Assembly: GCF_023502145.1 (NCBI RefSeq)
Contig: NZ_JAMFLI010000001.1
Span: 124,001 to 188,000 of the forward strand
DNA from: Craterilacuibacter sp. RT1T
GTDB lineage: Bacteria; Pseudomonadota; Gammaproteobacteria; Burkholderiales; Chromobacteriaceae
Reading direction: 5' to 3'
Length of the DNA: 64,000 bases
Shown here: piece by piece, positions 46,632 to 56,218 of the stretch
How the letters are laid out: each line of letters opens with the position of its first letter
Numbering within the stretch: position 1 is the stretch's first letter
Notes under the pieces: model-generated
What the model saw: the letters and a program-made list of their open reading frames with translations, nothing else
The model's database searches: none
Told to the model about the DNA's origin: nothing
Program-made: the position numbers and the translations under genes

Positions 46632-47573
46632 CTACCCTTGCAGGTATGGCAGTAGCGTGTCGGCCAAAACAACGGGGTCGAATTTCGCCACATAAGCGTC
46701 AACACCGACACTGGCGCCCATCGCCCGGTTGGCATTGGATGACAGCGAGGAGTGCATCACGACCGGAATGCCGTCAAAGCGGCGATCCGCCTTGATCAGA
46801 CGCGTCAGCACATAGCCATCCATTTCCGGCATTTCGGCATCGACCAGAATCAGCTTGAGCGAGTCATGCAGCGACTCGCCTTCGCCAAAGCGGCGGCTGG
46901 CAAAGGCTTGCAGCCTGTCCCAGGCTTCGCGGCCATTGGTGGCCTGATGGTATTTGACGCGCATCTTGTCCAGCACACTGGTGATTTCCTTGCGTGCCAC
47001 CACAGAGTCATCGACGAAAAAGGCGAATTGCTCGCTGCTGGTCTGTGCCTGCGGAACATCCGGCACCTTGGTTTCACCGATGGCGCTGGCGAGAATCTGC
47101 TCGACGTCGAGGATGGAGACCAGTTTGCCATCTTCCAGCTCGGTCACCGCCGTGATCAGTGTTTGCGCACTGGCATTGAACATGTTTTCCGGTGCGCGCA
47201 CCTTGTCCCAGTCAACACGAATGATGCGGTCTACCGAGTCCACCAGAAAAGCCTGGGTGCTGCGGTTGAACTCGGTCACGATCATGGTTTCATATTTGCG
47301 CGTGGTGTCGCCACTGGCGATGAATTTTGCCAGCGAGATCACCGGGATGATATTGCCGCGCAGCGAAATAACACCCTCCACGCCTTGCGGCATATTGGGC
47401 GTCTTGGTGATATGCGGCGTTTGCGAGACTTCGCGCACCTTGAATACATTGATCCCGAAGGTTTCGCGCGTGCCCAGCGAAAACAGCAGGATTTCCATCT
47501 TGTTGGAGCCGGCAAGCTTGGTGCGTGCATCCACCGAAGCAAGCAAGGAGGCGTCTGTCGCTGATAAGGTCAA
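46632..47573 (-). CDS. cheV: Chemotaxis coupling protein CheV (first copy)
   Basis: This is a 313-residue fusion of an N-terminal CheW-like domain (about residues 15-165; NKMEILLFSLGTRETFGINV) and a C-terminal receiver (about 185-310; FFVDDSVVARKE and ILVDAEMPEMDG). It couples receptors to CheA and can take phosphate. I take TTG at 47573 as start: GAGGG lies seven bases upstream; an in-frame ATG at 47627 would overlap the neighbouring gene and has no ribosome-binding site. A second copy lies immediately upstream. Confidence 0.85.
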   Translation of the reverse strand: MTLSATDASLLASVDARTKLAGSNKMEILLFSLGTRETFGINVFKVREVSQTPHITKTPNMPQGVEGVISLRGNIIPVISLAKFIASGDTTRKYETMIVTEFNRSTQAFLVDSVDRIIRVDWDKVRAPENMFNASAQTLITAVTELEDGKLVSILDVEQILASAIGETKVPDVPQAQTSSEQFAFFVDDSVVARKEITSVLDKMRVKYHQATNGREAWDRLQAFASRRFGEGESLHDSLKLILVDAEMPEMDGYVLTRLIKADRRFDGIPVVMHSSLSSNANRAMGASVGVDAYVAKFDPVVLADTLLPYLQG

Positions 47574-47607
47574 TTTGTTTCCCTCAATCCGTTTGTCTAG
47601 CCGGGGC

Positions 47608-48555
47608 TCAAAGCTTGAGCATTTCACGAATCTTCATCGACAGCTTTTGTGGCTCGAATTTCGAGACATAAGCATCGACGCCAACGGACTCGCCCAGCTT
47701 CTGGTTGGAGTTGCCTGACAGCGAGGAGTGCATGAGCACCGGGATGCCGGCAAAGCGGGGGTCGGTCTTGACCATGCGCGTCAGCATATAGCCATCCATC
47801 GCCGGCATTTCCACATCGGTCAGGATCAGCTGCACGCTATCTTTGACTTTGTTGTTGGCTAGTTCGGCCTGTGTCGCTATTTTTTGCAGGTCTTCCCAAG
47901 CTTGCATGCCGTTGGGGGCAAAGCTGAAGCGCACGCCCATCGCTTTTAGCGTGCGTTCGATCTGGCGGCGTGCCACGGCCGAGTCATCGGCAAAGTACAC
48001 CATGCAGTCGTGCTGAACCGGTTCGATATTGGCAAAGTGATGGCTGTCGTTGTCTTCGGACATGGCGGTTTCGGCCAGCACCTTTTCTACGTCCATCATC
48101 ATGACCAGCGTGCCCTTGTCCAGCTCGGTGATTGCCGTCACCAGACCGCCCATGCGGTTGGTGATCATGTCCGGCGGGACGCGCATGGCAGACCAGTCCA
48201 GGCGCAGGATGGTGTCGACTGCCTCGACCAGAAATCCTTGCGTGTGACCATTGTATTCGGTCACGATCATGATTTCCGGCCGTTTTTCGCTAATCACGCC
48301 GGCGTATTTGGCCAGGTCGATGACCGGCACCAGTGTGCCGCGCAGGCTGACCATGCCTTCGACCGAGCTTGGCATTTCCGGCGCCGAGGTGATTTCCGGT
48401 GTGCGCATCACCTCGCGCACCTTGAATACATTGATGCCGAAGGTTTCTTTACGTCCGGTACGCTGATCTATGCCCAGTGAAAAAAGCAGGATCTCCAGCT
48501 TGTTCGTGCCGGCCAGTTTGGTTCGGGCATCGATTTTTTTAAGTAACTCAGACAC
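47608..48555 (-). CDS. cheV: Chemotaxis coupling protein CheV (second copy)
   Basis: This is a 315-residue CheW-receiver fusion paralogous to its neighbour (TKLAGTNKLEILLFSLGI, FGINVFKVREV, LILTDVEMPAMDGY). It differs by an insertion before FGIN. The GTG at 48555 has GGAGG five bases upstream and is chosen over an earlier in-frame ATG without a site. It is the first gene of the che operon on this strand, divergent from a FlrB-like kinase. Confidence 0.92.
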   Translation of the reverse strand: MSELLKKIDARTKLAGTNKLEILLFSLGIDQRTGRKETFGINVFKVREVMRTPEITSAPEMPSSVEGMVSLRGTLVPVIDLAKYAGVISEKRPEIMIVTEYNGHTQGFLVEAVDTILRLDWSAMRVPPDMITNRMGGLVTAITELDKGTLVMMMDVEKVLAETAMSEDNDSHHFANIEPVQHDCMVYFADDSAVARRQIERTLKAMGVRFSFAPNGMQAWEDLQKIATQAELANNKVKDSVQLILTDVEMPAMDGYMLTRMVKTDPRFAGIPVLMHSSLSGNSNQKLGESVGVDAYVSKFEPQKLSMKIREMLKL

Positions 48556-48725
48556 AAAAACCTCCGGTACTGATATAGCTTGCTGATTTTCCGGTATTCC
48601 CGCCCGGGGGCGGAAAAAGCATCCAGCCATATTGCAATTGTTCAGGCTGGTGTCCTTTTTTAGTACGTGGAACTAGCCGCATTATCCTACGGTTAAACCA
48701 AATTTTACAAACTGAAGCTGAGTAA

Positions 48726-49904
48726 ATGACAGATAAAGTTACAGTCTTTAGCGAAAAGAGCCGGCTCGAGGCCGCTTTTGCCCAGTTCAATCAGGTTTCC
48801 GGCGAGCTGATTGGTGCTTACCAGTTACTCGAAGAGCAGGTTGCGGTATTGAATGGCAAGCTGGCTGCGGCCAATGATGAGCTATTGCGCCGTGCGGCGG
48901 AAAACGGCGCGCTGGCCGGGCGTTTGTCTTTGCTGCTTGAGTCCTTGCCGGCTGGCGTGGTGGAGATTGATCGCAACAATCAGGTGGTGATGGCCAATCC
49001 TGCGTCCATGTCCATGCTGCCCGGCTTGGCGGAGGGGGCGTGCTGGCCGGATTTACACGACCGCTTATTGCATAGCGTGGGTGCCGATGACACTTTTGAA
49101 GTGCAGGCTGCTACATCTACACGGCGCATCACAATCCAGCAGTGCGTACTGCCGGACGGCAGTTTGCTGCTGTTGCATGATGTGACGCATTTGCATCAAT
49201 TGCATGCCGCCTTGTCTACACAGGAAAAACTGGCGTCCATGGGGCGGATGGCTGCTTCGCTGGCACACCAGCTAAGAACGCCACTGGCAACCGCGATGTT
49301 GTATGCCGCCAATTTGCAGCATGCGGATTTGCCCGATGCCGAGCGCCAGCGATTTTCCGGAAAAATAGTCGACCGCCTGCGTGCGCTGGAGGGGCTGATC
49401 CAGAATATGTTGGGTTTTGTCCGTAGCTCGACCCTGACCGAGCCTGTGTCGGTGGCCGAACTGTTTGACGAACTTGAAGCCATGTTGCGGCCACAGTGCG
49501 AAGTGCGGCAGCTGACGCTGCATTGCATGCGCGCGCCACAGATGAATGTGGTGCTGGCAGGGGAGCGTAAGGCTTTACTCTCCAGTTGGGTCGCGCTGGC
49601 GGAAAATGCCTTGTCCCATACCCCGGTTGCTGGCCGACTGGGTTTGACGCTGGAAATAAGCGAGGGTGTATTGGTTTTTGCCGTGGAAGACTCGGGTCCC
49701 GGCATTGCCGACGAGATCCGTGCGCGTATTTTCGAGCCTTTCTTTTCCGGGCGGGTAGGCGGGACGGGTTTGGGCTTGGCCATTGTTAAAAAAGTGGCGG
49801 ATGAAATGGGCGGGCAAGTCTGGGTTGGACGTAGCCAGTGGGAGGGCGCGCGCTTTGAAATGCGCTTCAATTTGCCGGCAAAAAGCAGGCTGGATAATGC
49901 TTAA
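48726..49904 (+). CDS. FlrB/FleS-like sensor histidine kinase
   Basis: This is a 392-residue soluble kinase. An N-terminal coiled coil (residues 10-65), a PAS domain (about 70-165; LLLESLPAGVVEIDRNNQVV), then HisKA with ASLAHQLRTPLATAMLYAAN, the H-box of FlrB/FleS flagellar kinases, and an ATPase (ENALSHT, DSGPGI, GTGLGLAIV). It has no membrane segment. The matching NtrC-type regulator (FlrC/FleR) is not next to it. It is divergent from cheV and may regulate flagellar genes. Confidence 0.85.
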   Translation: MTDKVTVFSEKSRLEAAFAQFNQVSGELIGAYQLLEEQVAVLNGKLAAANDELLRRAAENGALAGRLSLLLESLPAGVVEIDRNNQVVMANPASMSMLPGLAEGACWPDLHDRLLHSVGADDTFEVQAATSTRRITIQQCVLPDGSLLLLHDVTHLHQLHAALSTQEKLASMGRMAASLAHQLRTPLATAMLYAANLQHADLPDAERQRFSGKIVDRLRALEGLIQNMLGFVRSSTLTEPVSVAELFDELEAMLRPQCEVRQLTLHCMRAPQMNVVLAGERKALLSSWVALAENALSHTPVAGRLGLTLEISEGVLVFAVEDSGPGIADEIRARIFEPFFSGRVGGTGLGLAIVKKVADEMGGQVWVGRSQWEGARFEMRFNLPAKSRLDNA

Positions 49905-50015
49905 ATCCGCTTTCTATGTTTACTCGGTGCGGCACTTCGGTTAAAAAGACCCCCTTTTTTTGTATTTTATAGTGGCGTGTCGTGTTGCTTTGACATGTTG
50001 CAAGCACATTGCCTT

Positions 50016-50915
50016 ATGAGCGGATCCGTTTATCGTGGGCGCTTTGCCCCCAGCCCTACCGGCTTGTTGCATGCAGGGTCGCTGGCGACCGCTGTGGGCA
50101 GCTATCTGGAGGCGCGCACGCGCGGCGGGGAATGGTTGCTGCGTATCGAGGATCTGGATACGGCAAGGCAAATGCCGGGCGCTGCCGATGCGATTGTGTC
50201 CACACTGGCGTCGTTCGGTTTTGAGTGGGACGGCGAGGTGGTTTACCAGAGCAGGCGCCATGCGCTTTATCAGGACGCCTTGGCGCAACTGGCAACGCAG
50301 GGCCATGCCTACCCCTGCGCCTGTACGCGGCAGCAGATTGCCGCCCATGCGCAGCGCGGCATAGAAGGCTATGTTTACCCGGGTACTTGCCGCACGGGTT
50401 TGCCGGCTGGCGTAGCAGGGCGCGCATGGCGATTACGCGTGTCCGAAGGGCGCGTTGCTTTTGTTGACGGGCGGCAAGGGCACTATGCTCAGGATTTGTC
50501 GCGCGAGATTGGCGATTTTGTCCTGAAGCGCGCGGACGGTTTCTGGGCTTACCAGTTAGCGGTGGTGGTGGACGATGCGGCGCAGGGGGTGAGCGATGTG
50601 GTGCGTGGTGCCGACCTGTTGGTATCTACGCCGCGCCAGATTGCCCTGATGCAGGCCTTGAGTCTGGCGGTGCCGCGTTATGTGCACTTGCCTTTGCTGG
50701 TTAATGATGCGGGTGAAAAGTTGTCCAAACAGACACTGGCACCGGCTATCAATAGCCATCATGCTGCCGCCGAACTTTCACAGGCTTTGACGCGGCTGGG
50801 GCATGCGCCACCCGAAAGCGGGATGGATCTGGCCTCATTGTGGCAATGGGCGCGGGAAAACTGGTCGCTATCGCGGGTGCCTGCCGGACCTGTACTGCTT
50901 GGCGGTGGCGCATGA
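50016..50915 (+). CDS. gluQ: Glutamyl-Q tRNA(Asp) synthetase
   Basis: This is a 299-residue truncated glutamyl-tRNA synthetase that attaches glutamate to queuosine in tRNA-Asp. Signatures: GRFAPSPTGLLHAGSLATAV (HIGH equivalent), RIEDLDTAR and the KLSK motif. It lacks the anticodon-binding domain, as expected. The start is the ATG at 50016 by length; longer forms have no better ribosome-binding site. Confidence 0.92.
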   Translation: MSGSVYRGRFAPSPTGLLHAGSLATAVGSYLEARTRGGEWLLRIEDLDTARQMPGAADAIVSTLASFGFEWDGEVVYQSRRHALYQDALAQLATQGHAYPCACTRQQIAAHAQRGIEGYVYPGTCRTGLPAGVAGRAWRLRVSEGRVAFVDGRQGHYAQDLSREIGDFVLKRADGFWAYQLAVVVDDAAQGVSDVVRGADLLVSTPRQIALMQALSLAVPRYVHLPLLVNDAGEKLSKQTLAPAINSHHAAAELSQALTRLGHAPPESGMDLASLWQWARENWSLSRVPAGPVLLGGGA

Positions 50916-50950
50916 CTTACCAACACATTCACTTTTATAAGGGGGAATCT

Positions 50951-51088
50951 ATGTCGGCTTTATGCATGTATCCCGTATTGGGGGCATGGCCGATGTCTGG
51001 CCCCCGTCAGGTCATTCTGTGTGCACCTACCGGTGTACAAGTTTTCAAGACAGGCTGCATGCAGCCTGCCTGCGGAGAGCAGTTATGA
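50951..51088 (+). CDS. Possible 45-residue leader ORF coupled to the arginine antiporter gene
   Basis: A 45-residue ORF begins after a strong AAGGGGGA site, 11-16 bases before the ATG's neighbourhood (50939-50946). The product starts MSALCMYPVLGAWPM and contains five Cys or Met-rich turns (Cys at 5, 24, 36, 41). Its TGA overlaps the antiporter ATG (ATGA). Such an arrangement suggests translational coupling or leader control. I do not recognise the peptide; it could be only an open frame. Confidence 0.45.
   Translation: MSALCMYPVLGAWPMSGPRQVILCAPTGVQVFKTGCMQPACGEQL
51051..51068. promoter_or_regulatory. 18-base perfect palindrome before the antiporter ribosome-binding site
   Basis: CAGGCTGCA and TGCAGCCTG meet without a spacer at 51051-51068, seven bases before the GGAGA of the antiporter gene and inside the small leader ORF. 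It could be an operator or an RNA hairpin that affects coupled translation. Confidence 0.5.
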
Positions 51089-52410
51089 GTAGTGTGAAGC
51101 AAAACAAGCGGGTGCTGGGTGTCTGGATGTGCACGGCGCTGGTGCTGGGCAATATGATAGGTTCCGGTGTTTTTCTCTTGCCGGCTTCGCTTGCGCCTTA
51201 TGGCGGCATCTCATTGATAGGCTGGGCGATTACCTCGGCCGGTGCTATTTGTCTCGCGCTGGTGTTTGCCCGCCTGGCCGCCATCATCCCTAAAGAGGGC
51301 GGGCCTTATGCTTATATCCATGAGGGCTTTGGCGATTTTGCCGGCTTCTGGATTGCCTGGGGCTACTGGATTGCACTATGGGCGGGTAATGCCGCGCTGG
51401 CAGTTGCGGCGGCCAGCTATCTGCAGGTATTTATTCCGGCGGTAGGCGGAAGCAATCTGTTTGCCGGTGCCTCCGCTATTTTGCTGGTGTGGATCGTGAC
51501 GCTGATCAACCTGAACGGTGCCAAAAGCTCGGGGGTGGTCGCGGTGGTGACCACCCTTATCAAGCTGGTGCCTTTGGCTGCGGTCACCATTTTCGGTTTC
51601 ATCCATATGAATACCGACAATCTGGTGTTTAATCCGGAAAGCAAGCCGGTGATGAGCTCGGTGGCGGCGACCATGGCGCTGACCTTGTGGGCCTTTCTTG
51701 GCCTGGAGTCGGCCTCGGTGCCGGCCGGTAATGTGCAGAATCCGGAAAAAACCATTCCGCGCGCCACGGTGATCGGCACCTTGCTGGCGGCCGGTCTTTA
51801 TATGCTGAGCACGATTGCGCTGATGGGCTTGATGCCTGCGCATGCACTGGCCAGTTCGCCTGCGCCATTTGCCGATGCTGCGCGTTTGCTGTGGGGTGAC
51901 TGGGCCTATTATGCCGTCGGTGGTGGCGCGATTATCGCCTGCTTCGGTGCGCTGAATGGCTGGTGCCTGATGCAGGGGCACATCCCGGCAGCGGCAGCCA
52001 AGGACAGGCTCTTTCCCAAGGCTTTTTCGCGTCACAATGCTAAAGGGGTGCCAAGCTTCGGCCTGGTGCTGTCCAGCTCGCTGGTGACCGTACTGCTGGC
52101 TTTGAAATATGCCGGTGGAGATGGCGGGGTCAAGATTTTTGAGTTCGTGATTTTGTTGGCTACTGCAACGACTTTGCTGCCGTATGCCTTTTGCGCTATG
52201 GCTTTGCTGGCAGTGATGTTGCAGCGTCGCAAGCAATTTTCCGCGCGGGACTGGATCGCGCCGCTGGCCTTTTCGACTGTCGGTTTTCTATATTCGCTGT
52301 GGGCTATTTACGGCTCGGGTGCTGAAGTTGTGATGTGGGGCATCATCCTGCTGCTGCTCGGTTTGCCGGTGTATGTATGGCAAATTAAGGAACGTGCAGA
52401 CGCCCAGTAA
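51085..52410 (+). CDS. APC-family amino acid antiporter (AdiC/ArcD-like role)
   Basis: This is a 441-residue protein with about twelve membrane helices. The first helix carries LVLGNMIGSGVFLLPASLAP, the backbone-binding GSG motif of APC exchangers such as AdiC. GGAGA six bases before the ATG at 51085 decides the start. It directly precedes arcA, arcB and arcC, so arginine/ornithine exchange is the likely job, inferred from context. Confidence 0.85.
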   Translation: MSSVKQNKRVLGVWMCTALVLGNMIGSGVFLLPASLAPYGGISLIGWAITSAGAICLALVFARLAAIIPKEGGPYAYIHEGFGDFAGFWIAWGYWIALWAGNAALAVAAASYLQVFIPAVGGSNLFAGASAILLVWIVTLINLNGAKSSGVVAVVTTLIKLVPLAAVTIFGFIHMNTDNLVFNPESKPVMSSVAATMALTLWAFLGLESASVPAGNVQNPEKTIPRATVIGTLLAAGLYMLSTIALMGLMPAHALASSPAPFADAARLLWGDWAYYAVGGGAIIACFGALNGWCLMQGHIPAAAAKDRLFPKAFSRHNAKGVPSFGLVLSSSLVTVLLALKYAGGDGGVKIFEFVILLATATTLLPYAFCAMALLAVMLQRRKQFSARDWIAPLAFSTVGFLYSLWAIYGSGAEVVMWGIILLLLGLPVYVWQIKERADAQ

Positions 52411-52512
52411 ATTGTCCGGTTTATGGCTACCGCTTTGCTATAACCAAGGCGGTAGCCGGGCAAGATAGGTCTTCCCGGTCTCCATTTTTTTGTGATGGAA
52501 AAGGGAAGCGTC

Positions 52513-53742
52513 ATGAGCAAATTTGGTGTTCACTCCGAGTGTGGCAAGCTGCATAGCGTGATGGTGTGCCGGCCCAATCTGGCACACAAGCGCCTGACTC
52601 CAGGCAATTGTCACGACTTGTTGTTTGATGATGTGATCTGGGTTGAGCGCGCCCAGCAGGATCATGATTACTTTACCGGCCAGATGCGCGCGCGTGGTAT
52701 CGAAGTGCTGGAAGCGCATGACTTGCTTGCCGAAACCATGGACGACAAGCTGGCGCGCGAATGGGTGCTGGATCGCAAGATCCGTCCCAATACCGTCGGG
52801 GTCGGCATGCTGGCTGATCTCAGAAGCTGGCTGGACGAAATGCCATCCAAGCTGCTGGCCGATCATCTGGTTGGCGGCATCGCCAAATTCGAGCTTCCCT
52901 TCGATGCCAAAGGCCTGTTCGGTGGTTATCTGGATCAGTCCGACTTCGTCACCATGCCCGTTCCCAATATGCTGTTCCAGCGCGACCCTTCGTGCTGGAT
53001 TTATGGCGGGGTGACTTTCAATCCGATGTACTGGCCGGCGCGGCGTCAGGAAACGCTGCTGATGGAGGCCATCTACAATTTCCATCCTCACTTTGCCGGC
53101 AAGGTGCATTCCTGGTGGGGTAATAGCGACGTCGATCATGGTCCAGCCACACTGGAGGGCGGCGACGTCATGCCAATCGGCAATGGTGTGGCATTGATCG
53201 GCATGGGCGAACGCACAACGCCGCAAGCGGTCGTGCAGGTGGCCAAAAATGCGATCGGACATCCGGATGGCCCGACCAAGGTAATTGCCTGCCAGATGGG
53301 CAAGAGCCGCGGCGCCATGCACCTGGACACCGTATTTTCCTTCCTCGATTACGATTTCGTTTCCGTCTTCCCCGACGTTGTGAACGAAATCGTCTGCACC
53401 AGCATTACTGCGGGTGACAAACCCGGCGAGCTCAAGTTCGAGCGCCATAGCCAGCCTTTCCTTGAAGTCGTTGCCCAGTCTTTGGGGCTGTCCAAGCTGC
53501 GTGTACTCGAAACCGGCGGCGATGCCTTCCAGCGCGAGCGCGAGCAGTGGGACGACGGCAATAACGTCGTGGCACTGGACCGCGCTGTGGTCGTGGCCTA
53601 CGACCGCAATACCTATACCAATAAGCGCATGCGTGACGCCGGCGTCGAGGTGATCGAGATTCCCGCATCCGAGTTGGGGCGCGGGCGTGGCGGTGGCCAT
53701 TGCATGACCTGCCCGCTGGTGCGCGACGCCATCACCCCTTAA
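52513..53742 (+). CDS. arcA: Arginine deiminase
   Basis: This is a 409-residue enzyme that hydrolyses arginine to citrulline and ammonia. The catalytic Cys397 is in GGGHCMTCP; supporting segments are FTRDP-like [20 protein letters not shown], and [11 protein letters not shown] with the catalytic His and Asp. GGAAG precedes the ATG at 52513. It is the first enzyme of the arginine fermentation route and lies between the antiporter and arcB. Confidence 0.97.
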   Translation: MSKFGVHSECGKLHSVMVCRPNLAHKRLTPGNCHDLLFDDVIWVERAQQDHDYFTGQMRARGIEVLEAHDLLAETMDDKLAREWVLDRKIRPNTVGVGMLADLRSWLDEMPSKLLADHLVGGIAKFELPFDAKGLFGGYLDQSDFVTMPVPNMLFQRDPSCWIYGGVTFNPMYWPARRQETLLMEAIYNFHPHFAGKVHSWWGNSDVDHGPATLEGGDVMPIGNGVALIGMGERTTPQAVVQVAKNAIGHPDGPTKVIACQMGKSRGAMHLDTVFSFLDYDFVSVFPDVVNEIVCTSITAGDKPGELKFERHSQPFLEVVAQSLGLSKLRVLETGGDAFQREREQWDDGNNVVALDRAVVVAYDRNTYTNKRMRDAGVEVIEIPASELGRGRGGGHCMTCPLVRDAITP

Positions 53743-53844
53743 GCGTCAGACTTCCTCTTTTTTCGTTGTATGTACCCTCTTCCGGCATGTTTATGCTGTG
53801 CAGGAGGAGGGCGTGATAGCAGTCTTTATTTTCAGGAGCATCAA

Positions 53845-54852
53845 ATGGCTTTCAACCTCAAAGGTCGTCATTTTCTGAAAGAGCTGGATTTCACTCCGCG
53901 TGAGATCAAGTACATGCTGGATCTGGCGCGGGACCTTAAACGAGCCAAATACGCCGGCAATGAAGAACAGCGCATGGTCGGCAAGAATATTGCGCTGATC
54001 TTCGAAAAAACCTCGACCCGCACCCGCTGCTCGTTCGAAGTCGCCGCCCACGATCAGGGCGCGCATGTGACCTATATCGATCCTTCCAGCTCGCAGCTGG
54101 GCCATAAGGAAAGCATTGCCGACACGGCACGCGTGCTTAGCCGTTTTTACGATGGCATCGAGTTTCGCGGTTTTGCCCAGGACGATGTGGAGGAGTTGGC
54201 CAAGTACTCCTGCGTGCCGGTATTCAACGGCCTGACCGATGAGTGGCATCCGACCCAGATGCTGTGCGATGTGATGACCATGACCGAAAATTGCGACAAG
54301 CCGATGTCGCAGATTGCCTATGCCTATGTAGGCGATGCCCACAACAATATGGGCCACTCGCTGATGGTGATCGGCTGCCTGATGGGGATGGACGTGCGTA
54401 TTGCCGGTCCTAAAGGGCTGGAGCCGGATGCCGAACTGGTCAAGCAGTGTCATGAAATCGCCAAGCAAACCGGCGCGCGTCTGACCGTGACCAATGATCC
54501 CAAAGTCGCGGTCAAGGGTGTCGACTTCATCCACACCGACGTGTGGGTGTCGATGGGCGAACCGATCGAGCGCTGGGGCGAGCGTATCGCGCTGCTCAAG
54601 CCGTTCCGTGTCGATGCTGCGCTGATGGCGGCTTCCGGCAACCCTAACGTCAAGTTCCTGCACTGCCTGCCGGCGTTCCATAACTCGAAGACCAAGGTCG
54701 GCAAGCAGATTGCTGCCCAGTATCCGGAGTTTGCCGACGGCATCGAGGTGACCGACGAGGTGTTTGAAGGGACTTCCTGCCTTGCTTTCGAGCAGGCGGA
54801 AAACCGCATGCACACCATCAAGGCCATTATGGTTGCCACCATCGGTAGCTGA
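53845..54852 (+). CDS. arcB: Ornithine carbamoyltransferase, catabolic type by context
   Basis: This is a 335-residue enzyme. The carbamoyl-phosphate motif STRTR is at residues 57-61 and the ornithine motif is HCLPAFHN. In the arc route it phosphorolyses citrulline to ornithine and carbamoyl phosphate; the same fold can serve synthesis, so the direction rests on the operon. AGGAG precedes the ATG. Confidence 0.95.
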   Translation: MAFNLKGRHFLKELDFTPREIKYMLDLARDLKRAKYAGNEEQRMVGKNIALIFEKTSTRTRCSFEVAAHDQGAHVTYIDPSSSQLGHKESIADTARVLSRFYDGIEFRGFAQDDVEELAKYSCVPVFNGLTDEWHPTQMLCDVMTMTENCDKPMSQIAYAYVGDAHNNMGHSLMVIGCLMGMDVRIAGPKGLEPDAELVKQCHEIAKQTGARLTVTNDPKVAVKGVDFIHTDVWVSMGEPIERWGERIALLKPFRVDAALMAASGNPNVKFLHCLPAFHNSKTKVGKQIAAQYPEFADGIEVTDEVFEGTSCLAFEQAENRMHTIKAIMVATIGS

Positions 54853-54869
54853 GTTTCTCAGCGCCAGAC

Positions 54870-54906
54870 GGCCGACACGACCTCAGGGCGGTCGGCCTTT
54901 GTTTTG
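54870..54906 (+). terminator. Terminator-like hairpin between arcB and arcC
   Basis: GGCCGAC (54870-54876) pairs with GTCGGCC (54891-54897), followed by TTTGTTTTG. The T-run is broken, so it may only reduce arcC expression relative to arcA and arcB. Confidence 0.6.
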
Positions 54907-54945
54907 CCTTGCTGCCGGGCGTAGCCGGCTAGGAGAGTAAACATC

Positions 54946-55896
54946 ATGCGTGTAGTAGTCGCTTTGGGCGGTAATGCCCTGCAACGTCGTGGCGAAGCCA
55001 TGACCGCCGACAACCAGCGTGCCAACGTCAAGATTGCAGCCAAGCAGCTGGCAGCGGTGACGCGCTTGGGGCACAACCTGGTGATGTGCCATGGCAACGG
55101 CCCGCAGGTCGGACTTTTGGGTCTGCAAAACGATGCCTATGCCCGTCATGTGGATGCCACGGTGACCCCGTATCCGCTGGATGTGCTGGGCGCGCAGACT
55201 GAGGGCATGATCGGCTATATGATCGAGCAGGAATTGGGTAACGAATTGCCATTCGAGGTGCCGATTGCCACCATCCTGACCCAGACCGAGGTTGATCCGA
55301 AAGATCCGGCTTTTGCCAATCCGACCAAGTTTGTGGGGCCGGTGTACACCAAGGAAGAGGGCGACAAGTTGATGGCCAATATGGGCTGGACGGTGAAGGC
55401 CGACGGCGACTATTACCGCCGTGTTGTGCCTAGTCCCAAGCCCAAGCGTATTTTCGAGATGCTGCCAATCAAATGGCTGATCGAAAAAGGTGTGGTGGTA
55501 GTGGCGGCCGGCGGTGGCGGGATTCCGACCATGTATGACGAGACCGGCAAAACGCTGGTCGGGGTCGAGGCGGTGATCGACAAGGATCTGTCTTCTGCAC
55601 TGCTGGCGCGTGAAATCGAAGCCGACTATTTTGTCATCGCCACCGACGTGGCTAGCGTGTTTGTCGGCTGGGGTACACCGGACGCCAAAGCCATCAAGAT
55701 GGCGCACCCGGATGAAATGGACAAGCTGGGCTTTGCCGCCGGCTCCATGGGACCTAAGGTGGAGGCAGCCTGCGAATTTGCCCGCCTGACCGGCAAGCGT
55801 GCGGTTATCGGTGCGCTGGAAGACATTGAAGAAATCGTCAAGGGCAATGCGGGTACCATCATCACCACCGAAGTCAACGGTATTGTCTGGTACTGA
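54946..55896 (+). CDS. arcC: Carbamate kinase
   Basis: This is a 316-residue kinase that makes ATP from carbamoyl phosphate, the energy-yielding step of arginine fermentation. Motifs: [34 protein letters not shown] and [18 protein letters not shown] precedes the ATG. It ends the arc operon. Confidence 0.96.
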   Translation: MRVVVALGGNALQRRGEAMTADNQRANVKIAAKQLAAVTRLGHNLVMCHGNGPQVGLLGLQNDAYARHVDATVTPYPLDVLGAQTEGMIGYMIEQELGNELPFEVPIATILTQTEVDPKDPAFANPTKFVGPVYTKEEGDKLMANMGWTVKADGDYYRRVVPSPKPKRIFEMLPIKWLIEKGVVVVAAGGGGIPTMYDETGKTLVGVEAVIDKDLSSALLAREIEADYFVIATDVASVFVGWGTPDAKAIKMAHPDEMDKLGFAAGSMGPKVEAACEFARLTGKRAVIGALEDIEEIVKGNAGTIITTEVNGIVWY

Positions 55897-55915
55897 GTAG
55901 GGAGTAGGGAGTGGG
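55895..55915. repeat. Heptanucleotide repeat tract, three units
   Basis: Three tandem units of GAGTAGG/GAGTGGG directly follow the arcC stop. The same unit recurs at 57319 and 61921. Confidence 0.8.
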
Positions 55916-55973
55916 AATCTATCCCTGCTCCCAGCTTTACTTCTCTCGCATCTCCACCGATAATCGCGACATC

Positions 55974-56180
55974 ATGCAGGAGAGAGCGGCTTTATGCCGC
56001 CGCCGAAGGCGCAAGCGCACCCGCAATCGCTCAGGCAAAAGGACTGCATCATACGGGCCGGTAACACGGATTGGCCCACCGACTCTGGAGAGCGATGCCC
56101 GATGCGGCATCCACCGAAGGGGCTAACGCAACGCGCTGATGGCGTGCTTGCGGAAAATCTCAGGTGACCGGACAGAGGGG
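55974..56180 (+). promoter_or_regulatory. Tandem glycine riboswitch upstream of gcvT
   Basis: Two aptamers lie in the gcvT leader. The first (55974-56049) is closed by ATGCAG/CTGCAT and has GGAGAGAGCGGC, GCCGCCGAAGGCGCAA and CTCAGGCAAAAGGAC. The second (56082-56178) has GACTCTGGAGAGC, CACCGAAGGGGC and CTCAGGTGACCGGACAGAGG. A short linker with a GGGCC/GGCCC hairpin joins them. In this family glycine binding usually turns on the glycine cleavage genes. The gene starts 39 bases later. Confidence 0.93.
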
Positions 56181-56218
56181 TGTAGATAGTTGATATCTCC
56201 CCTATGTTAAGGATCACC

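Noticed and set aside
50880-50950. An FNR box controlling the arc operon
   Set aside because: I searched the region between gluQ and the antiporter for TTGAY-N4-RTCAA and found none.
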